Of a DNA stretch of 64,000 nt, positions 35,932-45,628 are shown one piece after another. Source of the stretch: Xanthomonas massiliensis (GTDB lineage Bacteria > Pseudomonadota > Gammaproteobacteria > Xanthomonadales > Xanthomonadaceae). The translations under genes were made by a program, and so were the position numbers. The notes beneath the pieces were generated by a model that was not told where the DNA came from, did not search any database, and was given only the letters and a program-made list of their open reading frames with translations. How positions within the stretch are numbered: position 1 is the stretch's first letter; each line of letters starts with the position of its first letter. The stretch spans positions 62,001 through 126,000 of the forward strand of contig NZ_FCOY01000006.1 of NCBI RefSeq assembly GCF_900018785.1, given 5' to 3'.

Positions 35932-37259
35932 GCGCAGACGGCCGCGGCGAAGGCCGGGACTATGCGGTCGATGTCGCCTACCCCGGCCGTTTCCATCGTG
36001 AGACCATGCCGGGCTGGCTGCACGCGGTGGCCATCGCCCTGGGCCGGCACGCGCCTGATCCGGCCCGCGCCTTCCGCCAGGCCGAACTCGGCTGCGGCGA
36101 CGGCCTGAACCTGGTGGTGGCCGCGGCGCTGCACCCGCACGGCGAGTTCGTCGGCCTGGACCTGGACCCTGCGCACATCGCCGCCGCGCGCGCACTGGCC
36201 GCCGCCGTGGGATTGGACAACGTGCGCTTCGTGCACGGCGATGTGGCCGATCCGTCCGCCGCACTGGCGCGCGGCAGCTTCGACTTCGTGGTCAGCCACG
36301 GCATGTGGTCGTGGATTGCCGATGCCACGCGCCAGGCCGCCACCGCACTGGCGGTGGACCTGCTGCGCCCCGGCGGGCTGGCCATGGTCAGCTACATGAG
36401 CCATCCCGGCGCCTCGGTGCTGGCCGCGCTGCAGCGCCTGCTGCGCGAGTACGCCGCCGGTTGCGCCGGCGATGCCGGTGAGCGCGCAGCGCAGGCGCTG
36501 GCGTTCGCCCGCCGCCTGGCCGCGGCCGGTGCCGGGCTGTTCGCCGAGCATCCCGGGCTGGCGCGCCAGCTGCAGGCGATGATGGCCGAATCGCCGCAGC
36601 AACTGGCGCACGAGTTCCTCGCCGGGCACTGGCAGCCGCTGCACGCGGCCGAGGTCATGCGGGCGTTCGCCGACGCCGACGCCGAGTGGATCGGCAGCGC
36701 CACGCCGATCGAGAACATCGACGCGCTGTCGGTGCCGGGCAATGCGCTGCCGCTGCTGCGCGAGGCGACCACGCCGGCGCTGGCCGAGACCGTGCGCGAT
36801 GCCGCGCGCCACCAGAGCCTGCGCCGCGACCTGTTCCAGCGCGGCGGCGCCGCCCTCGACACCACCGCGCACCTGGCCGCGCTGGATGCGCTGACGTGGA
36901 TCGCCGCGCCGGGGTCGCCGCCCGCCGGTGGGCTGGTGCTCGATACCCGCATCGGCCCGGTGCAGGTGCCGGCCGAGCTGTGCGGTCCGCTGCTGCGGCG
37001 TCTGGCGCAGGGACCGGCAACGCATGCCGAGCTGCGCCGGTTGGCTCCGTTCGCGCAGCGACCGGACGTACTCAACCAGGTCACCCAGGCGCTGCTGTGG
37101 GCCGGCAGCATCCACCCGCAGGCCGCTGCCGCCGACGGGTCCGGTGCCAGCGCCGCACTGCAGCGGTGCCTGGACGCACGTCCCGCTCCGCGCTGGCGGC
37201 CATGGCCGCAGGCCGGAAGCGCACTGCCGCAACCGGCCGTGCCCCCGCATTCACCGTGA
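35928..37259 (+). CDS. SAM-dependent methyltransferase with a regulatory domain
   Basis: A 443-residue class I methyltransferase. SAM motif I is AELGCGDGLNLVVAAALHPHGEFVGLDLDP (about 45-75), then FVHGDVAD and FDFVVSHGMWSWI. After about residue 210 comes the so-called methyltransferase regulatory domain (HEFLAGHWQPLHAAEVM, then GNALPLLREATTPALAETVRD). Its substrate is unknown. Placement inside the catecholate uptake operon, translationally coupled to the esterase, suggests it acts on the siderophore, a breakdown product or a protein of the uptake machinery. This is inference. Confidence 0.82.
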   Translation: MSADGRGEGRDYAVDVAYPGRFHRETMPGWLHAVAIALGRHAPDPARAFRQAELGCGDGLNLVVAAALHPHGEFVGLDLDPAHIAAARALAAAVGLDNVRFVHGDVADPSAALARGSFDFVVSHGMWSWIADATRQAATALAVDLLRPGGLAMVSYMSHPGASVLAALQRLLREYAAGCAGDAGERAAQALAFARRLAAAGAGLFAEHPGLARQLQAMMAESPQQLAHEFLAGHWQPLHAAEVMRAFADADAEWIGSATPIENIDALSVPGNALPLLREATTPALAETVRDAARHQSLRRDLFQRGGAALDTTAHLAALDALTWIAAPGSPPAGGLVLDTRIGPVQVPAELCGPLLRRLAQGPATHAELRRLAPFAQRPDVLNQVTQALLWAGSIHPQAAAADGSGASAALQRCLDARPAPRWRPWPQAGSALPQPAVPPHSP

Positions 37260-37361
37260 ACCGGTCCGTCGCTGTTCGTTCCATCCCCTGTTGCCAAGGC
37301 AGCTCCTCATCCCAGGCAGATCGCAACGGCGCTCCCGGCGCCCCTTGAAGAGGTTCCAACC

Positions 37362-38816
37362 ATGAAACTCCGTTCTTACGCTTCACCTTCCTCCCGGTGG
37401 CTGAGCACGTCCCTGCTGGGACTGGCGCTGGCCGGCTGCATCGGCACGGCGCTGGCGCAGCAGGCGCCCGGCCGCGGCGGCCCGTCCGGCCCGGCGGTGC
37501 GCGTCACCGCGCCGGTGGTGCTGGCCGGTGCGACCGTCGAGGTGGCCGGTAGCGGCTTCAAGCCGGGCCAGAAGATCACCCTGTCCGCCGGCGGCGCCGC
37601 GCTCAACGCCCAGCCCTACGTCGCCGACGGCGAGGGCAAGTTCGCCGGCACGCTGGTGGTTCCGGCCGACGCCGGCCTGGGCGCCTATCCGGTGACGGTG
37701 GCGGCCGACGGCACCGCCGAGGGCCTGTCGCCGCTGCAGCTGAAGATCTCCAAGCAGGTGCCGCTGTCGGGCCAGGGCGGCTTCGAGGTCGTCTCCAGGA
37801 AGCTGGTCCAGGGCCTGTACCAGTCCGCCTACAGCGCCAAGGGCAACGCGGTGTTCGTCACCAGCGCGGTCGGGCGGCCCCCGGTCAGCCAGTCGGCGCT
37901 GCTGAAGGTCGATCCGCGCAGCCTGGACATCCTGGCCCAGGTCGCCCCGCAGCCGGCGCCGGTGCAGCCGCGCGAAGGCGACGGCGAGGACGGTCCGGCC
38001 GCCGGTGGCCGGCAGGGCGCACGCGAGCCGGGCGTGTACGCGGTCTACGGCGTTGCCGTGGACGATGCGCACGGCAACGTCTGGGTGACCAATACCCGCC
38101 AGAATACGGTGGCGGTATACCGCCAGTCCGACCTGAAGCTGGTCAAGCAGTTCCCGGTCGGCGCCGTGCCGCATTCGCGCGACGTGGTGGTCGACGCGGC
38201 GCGCGGCCGCGCCTACGTGTCGGCCGTGGGCGAGGACTACATCGCGGTCTTCGATACCCGCAAGCTCGCCCCGCTGGCCAACATCCCGGTGGCCTCCGCC
38301 ACGGCCGGCGGCACGTTCGCGCCGGTCTCGCTGTCGCTGGATGCGGCCACCGGCAAGGTGTACGCGGTGAGCCTGCGCAGCGCCGAGGCCGCGGTCATCG
38401 ACGGGCCCACCGGCAAGGTCGACAAGGTGATCCCGCTGCAAGGCACCCAGGGCGCCATCGGCGTGGCCTACGATTCGGCCGCGCACCACCTGCTGGCGGT
38501 ATCGCAGAGCAGCGACAACCTGCTGATCGTGGACGTGGCCAGCGGCCGCGTGCTGCACGACGTCTACGTCGGTGCCGGCGCGCTGGGCGTGGCCTACGAC
38601 CCGGTCCACCGCCTGGCCTATGTCGCCAGCCGCGCTGCCGGCACGGTCACGGTGGTGGATGCGCAGGGCCGGATCGTCGCCAACCTCGACGGCGGCACCT
38701 ACCCCAACCATGTCGCGGCCGACGGCAAGGGCGACGTGTTCCTGATCAACAAGTCGCGCGGCGAGGACGATCCCCAGGGCGACCGCATCACCCGCATCAC
38801 GCCCCGGGCCCAGTGA
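37362..38816 (+). CDS. YncE-like beta-propeller protein, exported
   Basis: A 484-residue exported protein. The N-terminus has either a lipobox (LALAGC) or a standard cleavage site (ALAQQ). An immunoglobulin-like domain (about 35-130: VRVTAPVVLAGATVEVAGSGF) precedes a seven-bladed propeller of the YncE type with repeated strands such as GVAVDDAHGNVWVTNTRQNTVAVY, GRAYVSAVGEDYIAVFDTRK and GVAYDPVHRLAYVASRAAGTVTVVDAQG. E. coli yncE sits next to a TonB receptor gene, so the link to iron uptake here is a recurring association. Molecular role unknown. Confidence 0.83.
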   Translation: MKLRSYASPSSRWLSTSLLGLALAGCIGTALAQQAPGRGGPSGPAVRVTAPVVLAGATVEVAGSGFKPGQKITLSAGGAALNAQPYVADGEGKFAGTLVVPADAGLGAYPVTVAADGTAEGLSPLQLKISKQVPLSGQGGFEVVSRKLVQGLYQSAYSAKGNAVFVTSAVGRPPVSQSALLKVDPRSLDILAQVAPQPAPVQPREGDGEDGPAAGGRQGAREPGVYAVYGVAVDDAHGNVWVTNTRQNTVAVYRQSDLKLVKQFPVGAVPHSRDVVVDAARGRAYVSAVGEDYIAVFDTRKLAPLANIPVASATAGGTFAPVSLSLDAATGKVYAVSLRSAEAAVIDGPTGKVDKVIPLQGTQGAIGVAYDSAAHHLLAVSQSSDNLLIVDVASGRVLHDVYVGAGALGVAYDPVHRLAYVASRAAGTVTVVDAQGRIVANLDGGTYPNHVAADGKGDVFLINKSRGEDDPQGDRITRITPRAQ

Positions 38817-38911
38817 GCCCGTGCCGCGGCCGGCCCGGCCGCGGCACCGTGCATGGCGCACCGCCGCCCGGTCCGCTGCCGTCCGGGCGGCGGATCGGGC
38901 ACACTGTGGGC

Positions 38912-38924
38912 GATAATCATTTCC
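38912..38924 (+). promoter_or_regulatory. Fur box / -10 region before fepB
   Basis: GATAATCATTTCC matches 11 of the 13 bases of the second half of the Fur consensus (GATAATCATTATC). GATAAT at 38912-38917 could also serve as the -10 element, so Fur-Fe binding would block the promoter directly. fepBDGC would then have its own iron-regulated start inside the locus. Confidence 0.62.
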
Positions 38925-38949
38925 CTGTCGGATGGACGAGGTGTCGGTA

Positions 38950-39921
38950 GTGAAGCGCGTATTCGGTGGGTTCGCCGTCGGTCTCCTGGGCATGGTGCTG
39001 GCCGGCTGCGGCGGCACCGACCGCGACGCCGGCAAGGCCGCGGCAGCGGTGGCACCGGCCGCGGCATGGCGCAGTTTCGCCAACGCCGACGGCACCACGA
39101 CCGCGATCCCGCGCCCGCCCCAGCGCATCCTGTCCACCTCGGTGGCGATCACCGGCACCCTGCTGGCGATCGACGCACCGGTGGCGGCCAGTGCATCGAC
39201 GGCCAAGAACCAGTTCTTCGCACAATGGAACGAGGTGGCCACGCAGCGCGGGGTGGAGAACGTCTGGCCGGTCGGCAACATCGACCTGGAGGCCGCCTAT
39301 GCGGTCAAGCCGGACCTGATCGTGGTGGCCCGCACCGGCAACGATTCGGCCATGGCGCAGCTGGCCGAACTGAAGAAGATCGCCCCGACGATCGTGCTCG
39401 ACTACGGCGACAAGACCTGGCAGGAACTGGCCGTCGAACTGGGCCGCGCCACCGGCCACGAGCAGCAGGCCGCCGCGCGCATCGCCGCCTTCGACCGGCA
39501 CGTCGCCGAGGCCCGGGCGAAGATCCATCCGCCGGAAGGCCAGACCGACATCATCAGCTTCAACGGCCCCGGCATGGGCAACCCGATCGCCACCCACGAG
39601 AGCGCCCACGGGCGCCTGCTGCAGGCCCTGGGGTTCGACATCGAGGAGCCGGACCCGTCCTGGCAGACCAACAACGCCGGCGGCCGCAAGGATTTCGTCT
39701 GGGCGCCGTACGAGAACCTGCCGCGGCTCACCGCGCGCACCACCTTCCTGCTCAGCGTCGACGACGACGGGACCCGCAAGTTCGTCGACGATCCCCTGCT
39801 GGCCAACCTGCCGTCGGTGCGCGCGCACCAGGTCTACGGGCTGGGCCGCGATTCGTTCCGGATCGACTACTTCAGCGCGACCGAGATCGTCGACGGCATC
39901 GTCGCCAAGTTCGGCCAATGA
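38950..39921 (+). CDS. fepB: FepB-type ferric-catecholate binding lipoprotein
   Basis: A 323-residue periplasmic binding protein of the FepB family. It has a lipoprotein signal (MKRVFGGFAVGLLGMVLAGCGG) and then the domain with TAIPRPPQRILSTSVAITGTLLAIDAPV, PDLIVVARTGNDS, PTIVLDYGDKTWQELAVELG and GRDSFRIDYFSATEIVDGIV. The GTG at 38950 has GAGGT upstream and gives a clean lipoprotein start; ATG 38932 in the same frame would add six residues and has no ribosome site. FepB hands the ferric siderophore to FepDGC. Confidence 0.9.
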   Translation: MKRVFGGFAVGLLGMVLAGCGGTDRDAGKAAAAVAPAAAWRSFANADGTTTAIPRPPQRILSTSVAITGTLLAIDAPVAASASTAKNQFFAQWNEVATQRGVENVWPVGNIDLEAAYAVKPDLIVVARTGNDSAMAQLAELKKIAPTIVLDYGDKTWQELAVELGRATGHEQQAAARIAAFDRHVAEARAKIHPPEGQTDIISFNGPGMGNPIATHESAHGRLLQALGFDIEEPDPSWQTNNAGGRKDFVWAPYENLPRLTARTTFLLSVDDDGTRKFVDDPLLANLPSVRAHQVYGLGRDSFRIDYFSATEIVDGIVAKFGQ

Positions 39922-39963
39922 ACCGGCGGCGCGGGCAGGCTCGCGGCACTGGCGCCGGGGACC

Positions 39964-40998
39964 ATGCGCACTGAGCGTGCGCGCCCGTCGCCGCGGGCGC
40001 GGCACCGGCGTCGCCGCAACGGCCTGCTGCTGGGCCTGGCGGTGCTGGCGGCCCTGGTGGTGGCCAGCTTCTGCATCGGCACGCGCGATGTCCCGCTGGC
40101 CACGACCTGGCAGGCGGTGCATGCCTTCGACCCGGCCGACAGCGACCACCTGCTGGTGCGCATGCTGCGCATCCCGCGCACCCTGGTGGCCGTCGTCGCC
40201 GGCTGCGCGCTGGGCGCGGCCGGGGCGGTGATGCAGGCGCTGACGCGCAACCCGCTGGCCGACCCCGGCCTGCTCGGCGTCAACGGCGGTGCGGCCACCG
40301 CGATCGTGGTGGCGGTGGCGGTGTTCGGCGTCACCGACATCACCGGCTACCTGTGGTTCGCGCTGGCCGGCGCGGCCCTGGCCGCGGTGGGCGTCTACCT
40401 GCTGGGCGGGGCGCGGCGCGGCATCGACCCGGTGCGGCTGGTGCTGGCCGGGGTGGCGCTGACGGTGGTGCTGCAGGCGCTGGCCCAGCTGGTCCTGGTC
40501 AACAGCGACGATGCGGTGTTCGACCAGTTCCGCCATTGGGCGGTCGGTTCGCTGCAGGGACGCGGCCAAGGCGTGCTGCTGCCGGTGGCGCTGGCCACCG
40601 CGGCGGGCGCGGCGCTGGCGCTGGCGTTGGCGCGGCCGCTGGACGCGGTGATGCTGGGCGAGGACCTGGGCCATGCGCTGGGCGCCCACCCGGCCCGGGT
40701 GTGGGTGCTGGCCATGCTGGCGGTGGTGGTGCTCTCCGGGGCCGCCACTGCCGCGGCCGGGCCGCTGGGCTTCATCGGCCTGACCGCCCCGCACCTGGCG
40801 CGGCGGGTGGTCGGGCCGGAACACCGCTGGCTGATCCCGTACTCGATGCTGGTGGCGGCGATCCTGCTGGTGGCGGCCGACACCCTGGGCCGGGTGGTGG
40901 CACGGCCCGACGAGATCGGCGTGGGCATCATGGCCGCCCTGCTGGGCGGGCCGTTCTTCGTGGCGCTGGCGCGCCGCCGCCGGATCGCGCGCCTGTGA
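39964..40998 (+). CDS. fepD: Ferric-siderophore ABC permease FepD
   Basis: A 344-residue FecCD-family permease with nine to ten hydrophobic helices after a basic N-terminus (RHRRRRNGLLLGLAVL). Signature segments are RIPRTLVAVVAGCALGAAGAVMQALTRNPLADPGLLGVNGGAA and GPLGFIGLTAPHLARRVVGPEHRWLIPYS. It forms the inner-membrane channel with FepG. Its stop overlaps the GTG start of fepG. Confidence 0.93.
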   Translation: MRTERARPSPRARHRRRRNGLLLGLAVLAALVVASFCIGTRDVPLATTWQAVHAFDPADSDHLLVRMLRIPRTLVAVVAGCALGAAGAVMQALTRNPLADPGLLGVNGGAATAIVVAVAVFGVTDITGYLWFALAGAALAAVGVYLLGGARRGIDPVRLVLAGVALTVVLQALAQLVLVNSDDAVFDQFRHWAVGSLQGRGQGVLLPVALATAAGAALALALARPLDAVMLGEDLGHALGAHPARVWVLAMLAVVVLSGAATAAAGPLGFIGLTAPHLARRVVGPEHRWLIPYSMLVAAILLVAADTLGRVVARPDEIGVGIMAALLGGPFFVALARRRRIARL

Positions 40999-42047
40999 GC
41001 ACGCTGCCGGCCCGCACCGGCGCGAACCGGGTCTGGCACCGCGGCGGCCATTCGCTGGTGGTGTACCCGCGCGCCTGGCTCGTCGCCGCGGTGCTGGTGC
41101 TGCTGGCGCTGGCGCTGGTGGCGTGCGAACTGCTGGCCGGGCGCATGGCGCTGGCGCCGCAGCAGGTGCTCGATGCGCTGCTCGGCCGCGGCGATGGCGG
41201 CATCGCCGACCGCATCGTGCTCGACATCCGCCTGCCGCGCGCGCTGACCGCGCTGTTCGCCGGTGCCGCGCTGGGCGTGTCCGGCGCGGTGTTCCAGTCG
41301 GTGTCGCGCAACCCGCTGGGCTCGCCGGACGTGATCGGCTTCACCGTCGGCGCGGCGACCGGCGCCATCGCCCAGATCGTGCTGTTCGACCAGGGCGTGG
41401 TTCACGTGGCACTGGCCGCGGTCGCCGGCGGCCTGGCCACCGCGGTGCTGGTCTACCTGCTGTCGCTGCGCGCCGGGGTGAGCGGCGGCTACCGGCTGGT
41501 GCTGGTCGGCGTCGGCATCGGCGCGATCCTGGATGCCCTCAACGGCCTGATGCTGGTCAAGGGCGACCTCGACAACGCGGTGACGGCCAACCTGTGGCGC
41601 GCCGGCTCGCTGGAAGCGCGCGGCTGGCAGCACGTGCTGCCGGTGCTGGCCGGCGTGGCGCTGCTGCTGCCGTGCGTGCAGGTGCTGGCGCGGCGCCTGG
41701 AGCTGATCGAGATGGGCGATGACATGGCGCGCCAGCTCGGCGTGGCGGTGGAACGCACGCGCCTGGCGGCGATCGCCTGCGGCGTGCTGCTGGCGGCGCT
41801 GGCCACCGGCGCCGCCGGGCCGATCGCGTTCGTGGCGCTGGCCGCCCCGCAACTGGCCGCGCGGCTGTGCCGCGGCGGCCGCCTGCCGGTGCTGGGATCG
41901 GCGGCGATGGCCGCCTGCCTGCTGCTGCTCGCCGATACCCTGGCCCAGGCGCTGCCGGGGCGGCTGGTGCTGCCGATCGGCCGGGTCACCGGGATCGTGG
42001 GCGGGATCTACCTGATGTGGCTGCTGACCCGGCCGCGCAGGGCATGA
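40995..42047 (+). CDS. fepG: Ferric-siderophore ABC permease FepG
   Basis: A 350-residue FecCD-family permease paired with FepD. It contains DIRLPRALTALFAGAALGVSGAVFQSVSRNPLGSPDVIGFTVGAATGA and GPIAFVALAAPQLAARLC. The initiation codon is GTG at 40995, overlapping the fepD TGA by four bases. It is followed 10 bases later by the ATPase gene, so fepD-fepG-fepC are one transcriptional unit. Confidence 0.93.
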   Translation: MSTLPARTGANRVWHRGGHSLVVYPRAWLVAAVLVLLALALVACELLAGRMALAPQQVLDALLGRGDGGIADRIVLDIRLPRALTALFAGAALGVSGAVFQSVSRNPLGSPDVIGFTVGAATGAIAQIVLFDQGVVHVALAAVAGGLATAVLVYLLSLRAGVSGGYRLVLVGVGIGAILDALNGLMLVKGDLDNAVTANLWRAGSLEARGWQHVLPVLAGVALLLPCVQVLARRLELIEMGDDMARQLGVAVERTRLAAIACGVLLAALATGAAGPIAFVALAAPQLAARLCRGGRLPVLGSAAMAACLLLLADTLAQALPGRLVLPIGRVTGIVGGIYLMWLLTRPRRA

Positions 42048-42057
42048 GGATGCAACG

Positions 42058-42882
<825 letters not shown>

Positions 42883-42884
42883 CC

Positions 42885-42914
42885 CGGCCTGCCTGGCGTG
42901 CGCCAGGCAGGCCG
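42885..42914. terminator. Perfect 14-base hairpin between convergent fepC and btuB
   Basis: CGGCCTGCCTGGCG (42885-42898) is followed by TG and its exact complement (42901-42914). It begins two bases after the fepC stop. There is no U-run on either strand. It is likely to mark the 3' end of the fep transcript. Confidence 0.6.
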
Positions 42915-42998
42915 GAAGATCGGCGCCGCACGTGTACGGCGCCAGGCATGGCCCGCGCTCCCTTCGCCGGTAGCGAAGGGGAAGGCAGGCTGCGCCGG

Positions 42999-44855
42999 TC
43001 AGCGGCCCTGGTAGCGCAGGGTCAGCTGGTACTCGCGGCCGGGCTGGTTGTACCAGGCCACGGTCTCGTAGCGGCGGTCGAACACGTTGGCGGCCCGTGC
43101 CTGCAGGGCCCATGCCGGCGTCAATGCGTATTCCACCCGCAGGTCCACGGTGCCGTAGCCGGCCAGGCGCACGCTGTTGGCGGCATCGTCGAAGCGGTGG
43201 CCGGCACCGTTGGCGGTGATGCCCAGGCGCAGCGGGCCGAAGCCGCGGTCCACGTCCAGGCGCCCGCCCAGGTGGGCGCGGCGGGCGAGCCAGTTGTCGT
43301 GGTTGGCGCCGTCGCTGTCGTTGCGCGCATCGGTCCAGCTGGCCTGCGCGGCGACGTCGAAGCCGGCCAGCTTCACCGCACCGGCCAGTTCGGCGCCGCG
43401 GATGCGCGCCTTGTCGATGTTCACGATGTTGTAGGCGCCGTCGTAGCCGATCATGTCCTCGATGCGCGTGCGATAGGCATTGAAGCTCCAATTCCAGCCC
43501 TGTCCGTACTGCGCCAGCCCCAGGTTCGCGCTGCGCGACTTCTCCGGCTTGAGCGCCGGGTTGCTGAAGCCGGGGTAGTACAGGTCGTTGAAGGTCGGGG
43601 CGCGGAAGCCGGTGCCGGCGCTGGCGGTCAGCCGGAAGCCCGGCCCGAAGGCGAAGCCGTAGCCCAGCGTGCCGGTGGCATGGTGGCCGAACTGCTCGTT
43701 GTCGTCCTCGCGCACGCTGGCCTGCAGCTGGTGCGCGCCGAAGCGGCCCTGGTACTGGGCGAACACGCCGGTGTTGCGGCGGCTGGACTCGTCGTAGGCA
43801 GTGGTGGCATCGACGTGGTCGCGCTGCCAGTCCACGCCGGCGCTGAGCAGCTGGTCGGCGGTCGCGGCGAAGTCGCCCTGCAGCGAGGCGGTGTCGCGGC
43901 GGGTGTCGTAGACGGCCACGGGCACGCGCTGGCGGACATCGTGGCTGGCATCCCAGTACACGTCGGCGTCGTCCTCGTTGCGGCCGACGCGCGCGGTGAC
44001 CGTCACCCGCGCGTCCGGGCGCCAGGCCAGCATGCCGCCGGCCACCTGCTGGCGGTTGTCGGACAGGTTGCCGGCATAGGCGCTGCCGTCGTACCAGTTG
44101 CGCGAGGCGGCATGGAGCACCTGGCCCTCGACGCTGACGGTGTCGCCGAGGGCGTAGCCGCCGCGGACGCCGATGGAGGTGTTGCGGTAGCCGTCGCGGT
44201 CGGGCTCGTCCACGTAGCAGCCGGCGAACAGCGCCGCCGACCCGCGGCAGGCGTCGATGCCGTCGCTGTCCTGCCAGGCGCCGTGCACCGCCAGCCAGCC
44301 GCGCTCGCCGCGGTTGGAGAAGCCGGCGCTGGCCTGGCGCAGGCCATGGCTGCCGCCGCCGAGGCTCAGGTCCTGCGCCAGCCCGGGGCCGGCCTGGCGG
44401 GTGAAGATCTGGATCACGCCGCCCACCGCGTCGGCACCGTACAGGCTCGAGGCCGGCCCGCGCACGATCTCGATGCGTTCGATCTGGGCCGGCGGCAGGT
44501 CCTGGATCGCGGCCAGGCCGCTGGTGGCCGAGCCGACGCGCACGCCGTCCACCAGCACCAGCACCTGCGACGAACCGGCCCCGCGCAGGAAGATCGAGCT
44601 GAGCTTGCCCAGGCCGCCCTGGTTGACGATGTCCACCCCGGCGCGGCCGCGCAGCAGGTCCATCAGCGACAGGGCCTGGCTGGCCTCGATGTCGGCGCGG
44701 TCGATGACCTGCACCGGGGCGAGGCTGTCCTCCAGCGCGATGGGGGTGCGGGTGGCGGTGACCACCACCGGATCCAGGTCGGCGGCGGCCCCGTCGGCCA
44801 GCGCCACGCCGGGGATCGCGATGGCGACCGCGGCGGAAAGCAGGTGCAGCTTCAT
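42999..44855 (-). CDS. btuB: TonB-dependent vitamin B12 receptor
   Basis: A 618-residue BtuB, the outer-membrane receptor for cobalamins (E. coli 614). Signal peptide MKLHLLSAAVAIAIPGVALA; TonB box DPVVVTATR; plug IFLRGAGSSQVLVLVDGVRVGSATSG and IERIEIVRGPASSLYGADAVGGVIQIFTR, matching BtuB closely; the last strands end YQLTLRYQGR. GGGAG is the ribosome site. Identification is confirmed by a cobalamin riboswitch in its 5' leader. It converges on fepC. Confidence 0.95.
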   Translation of the reverse strand: MKLHLLSAAVAIAIPGVALADGAAADLDPVVVTATRTPIALEDSLAPVQVIDRADIEASQALSLMDLLRGRAGVDIVNQGGLGKLSSIFLRGAGSSQVLVLVDGVRVGSATSGLAAIQDLPPAQIERIEIVRGPASSLYGADAVGGVIQIFTRQAGPGLAQDLSLGGGSHGLRQASAGFSNRGERGWLAVHGAWQDSDGIDACRGSAALFAGCYVDEPDRDGYRNTSIGVRGGYALGDTVSVEGQVLHAASRNWYDGSAYAGNLSDNRQQVAGGMLAWRPDARVTVTARVGRNEDDADVYWDASHDVRQRVPVAVYDTRRDTASLQGDFAATADQLLSAGVDWQRDHVDATTAYDESSRRNTGVFAQYQGRFGAHQLQASVREDDNEQFGHHATGTLGYGFAFGPGFRLTASAGTGFRAPTFNDLYYPGFSNPALKPEKSRSANLGLAQYGQGWNWSFNAYRTRIEDMIGYDGAYNIVNIDKARIRGAELAGAVKLAGFDVAAQASWTDARNDSDGANHDNWLARRAHLGGRLDVDRGFGPLRLGITANGAGHRFDDAANSVRLAGYGTVDLRVEYALTPAWALQARAANVFDRRYETVAWYNQPGREYQLTLRYQGR

Positions 44856-44999
44856 ATCGTGGGAACTCCCGGCGGCACGCACGCCCGCGCACCGCCCACA
44901 GCAGGGGATAGGCGGTTGCCGGGAAGGAGACGACGGGCAGGAAGGCGTGCACGCACGACGGACTGCCGCCGCCATGCCCGCCGCATCGCAACCGGTCGC

Positions 45000-45197
45000 C
45001 TTCCTGGCCGGTCTCCGGGCTTGCGGGCGGAAGGATGCACCTTCCCGTCCGGACGCCTTCCCGTGCATCGCACAGTGGCCTGTTGTCCGGACTTGTCCCA
45101 CCTACCGTTGCGGGGGCAGCGCCGGCATGGCGCCCGTACCGGACGCGTCACCGGCTTCCCGTTTAAACCCCGGCAGGGCCGGGGTCACCAGAAAGTG
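45000..45197 (-). ncRNA. Cobalamin riboswitch in the btuB leader
   Basis: Read on the minus strand, the conserved pieces occur in the right order: GGGAAGCCGGTG (from about 45160), GTCCGG, GCTGCCCCCGCAACGGTA (the B12-box region), CCACTGTGC, GGGAAGGC and GCAAGCCCGGAGACCGGCC (ending near 45005). The last part is the classic 3' portion of the B12 element. About 145 bases separate it from the btuB ATG, room for the expression platform. High B12 is expected to switch btuB off. Confidence 0.9.
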
Positions 45198-45203
45198 CGT
45201 GCC

Positions 45204-45232
45204 AGTCTACGGCATGGCCGCGCGGCGACCAA
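45204..45232 (-). promoter_or_regulatory. Sigma-70 promoter of the btuB riboswitch transcript
   Basis: On the minus strand TTGGTC (45232-45227) and TAGACT (45209-45204) are separated by 17 bases. A start near 45197 would include the whole riboswitch. Confidence 0.6.
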
Positions 45233-45241
45233 TGCGCGGTT

Positions 45242-45628
45242 TCAATCCGCGACCGCCGGATCGTCGTGCGCCGGTTCCACCGGCAGGAACCCGCCGTCGG
45301 CATCGGCGCCATCGCCATCGTCGTCGCGGGCGCGCGCTGGATCGCCGGCCGGCCGTGCCTGCGCCGCAGGCGACTGCCCGGCGGCGGCTTCGTATTCGGC
45401 CACCAGCTGTTGCCGGCGCGGCTCGGGCACCTGTTGCCAATGGCAGTCCAGCAGTGCGCCTTCCAGCGCGTACAGCAGGTTCAGGCTGGGCCGGAAGCCG
45501 GCCCGGCGCACCTTGAGGAAGGCGCCGACCGGCCCGGCGGCGACCAGATCGGCCTGGCTGCGGATGCCGACCTGGCGCAACCAGGCCGCGCTCTTGGGGC
45601 CGATGTTGCGCAGGCCGACGGTGTTCAC
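45242..45628 (-). CDS. TfoX C-terminal-domain protein
   Basis: A 128-residue protein. Residues 1-80 are a TfoX/Sxy C-terminal helical domain (LRNIGPKSAAWLRQVGIRSQADLVAAGPVGAFLKVR, LNLLYALEGALLDCHW). The tail is acidic and Ala/Pro-rich. The N-terminal TfoX domain of competence regulators is absent; stand-alone copies of this helix-hairpin-helix-like domain are common and uncharacterised. The start is GTG, overlapping the msrC stop (GTGA at 45625-45628), so it is cotranslated with msrC. Confidence 0.82.
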   Translation of the reverse strand: MNTVGLRNIGPKSAAWLRQVGIRSQADLVAAGPVGAFLKVRRAGFRPSLNLLYALEGALLDCHWQQVPEPRRQQLVAEYEAAAGQSPAAQARPAGDPARARDDDGDGADADGGFLPVEPAHDDPAVAD

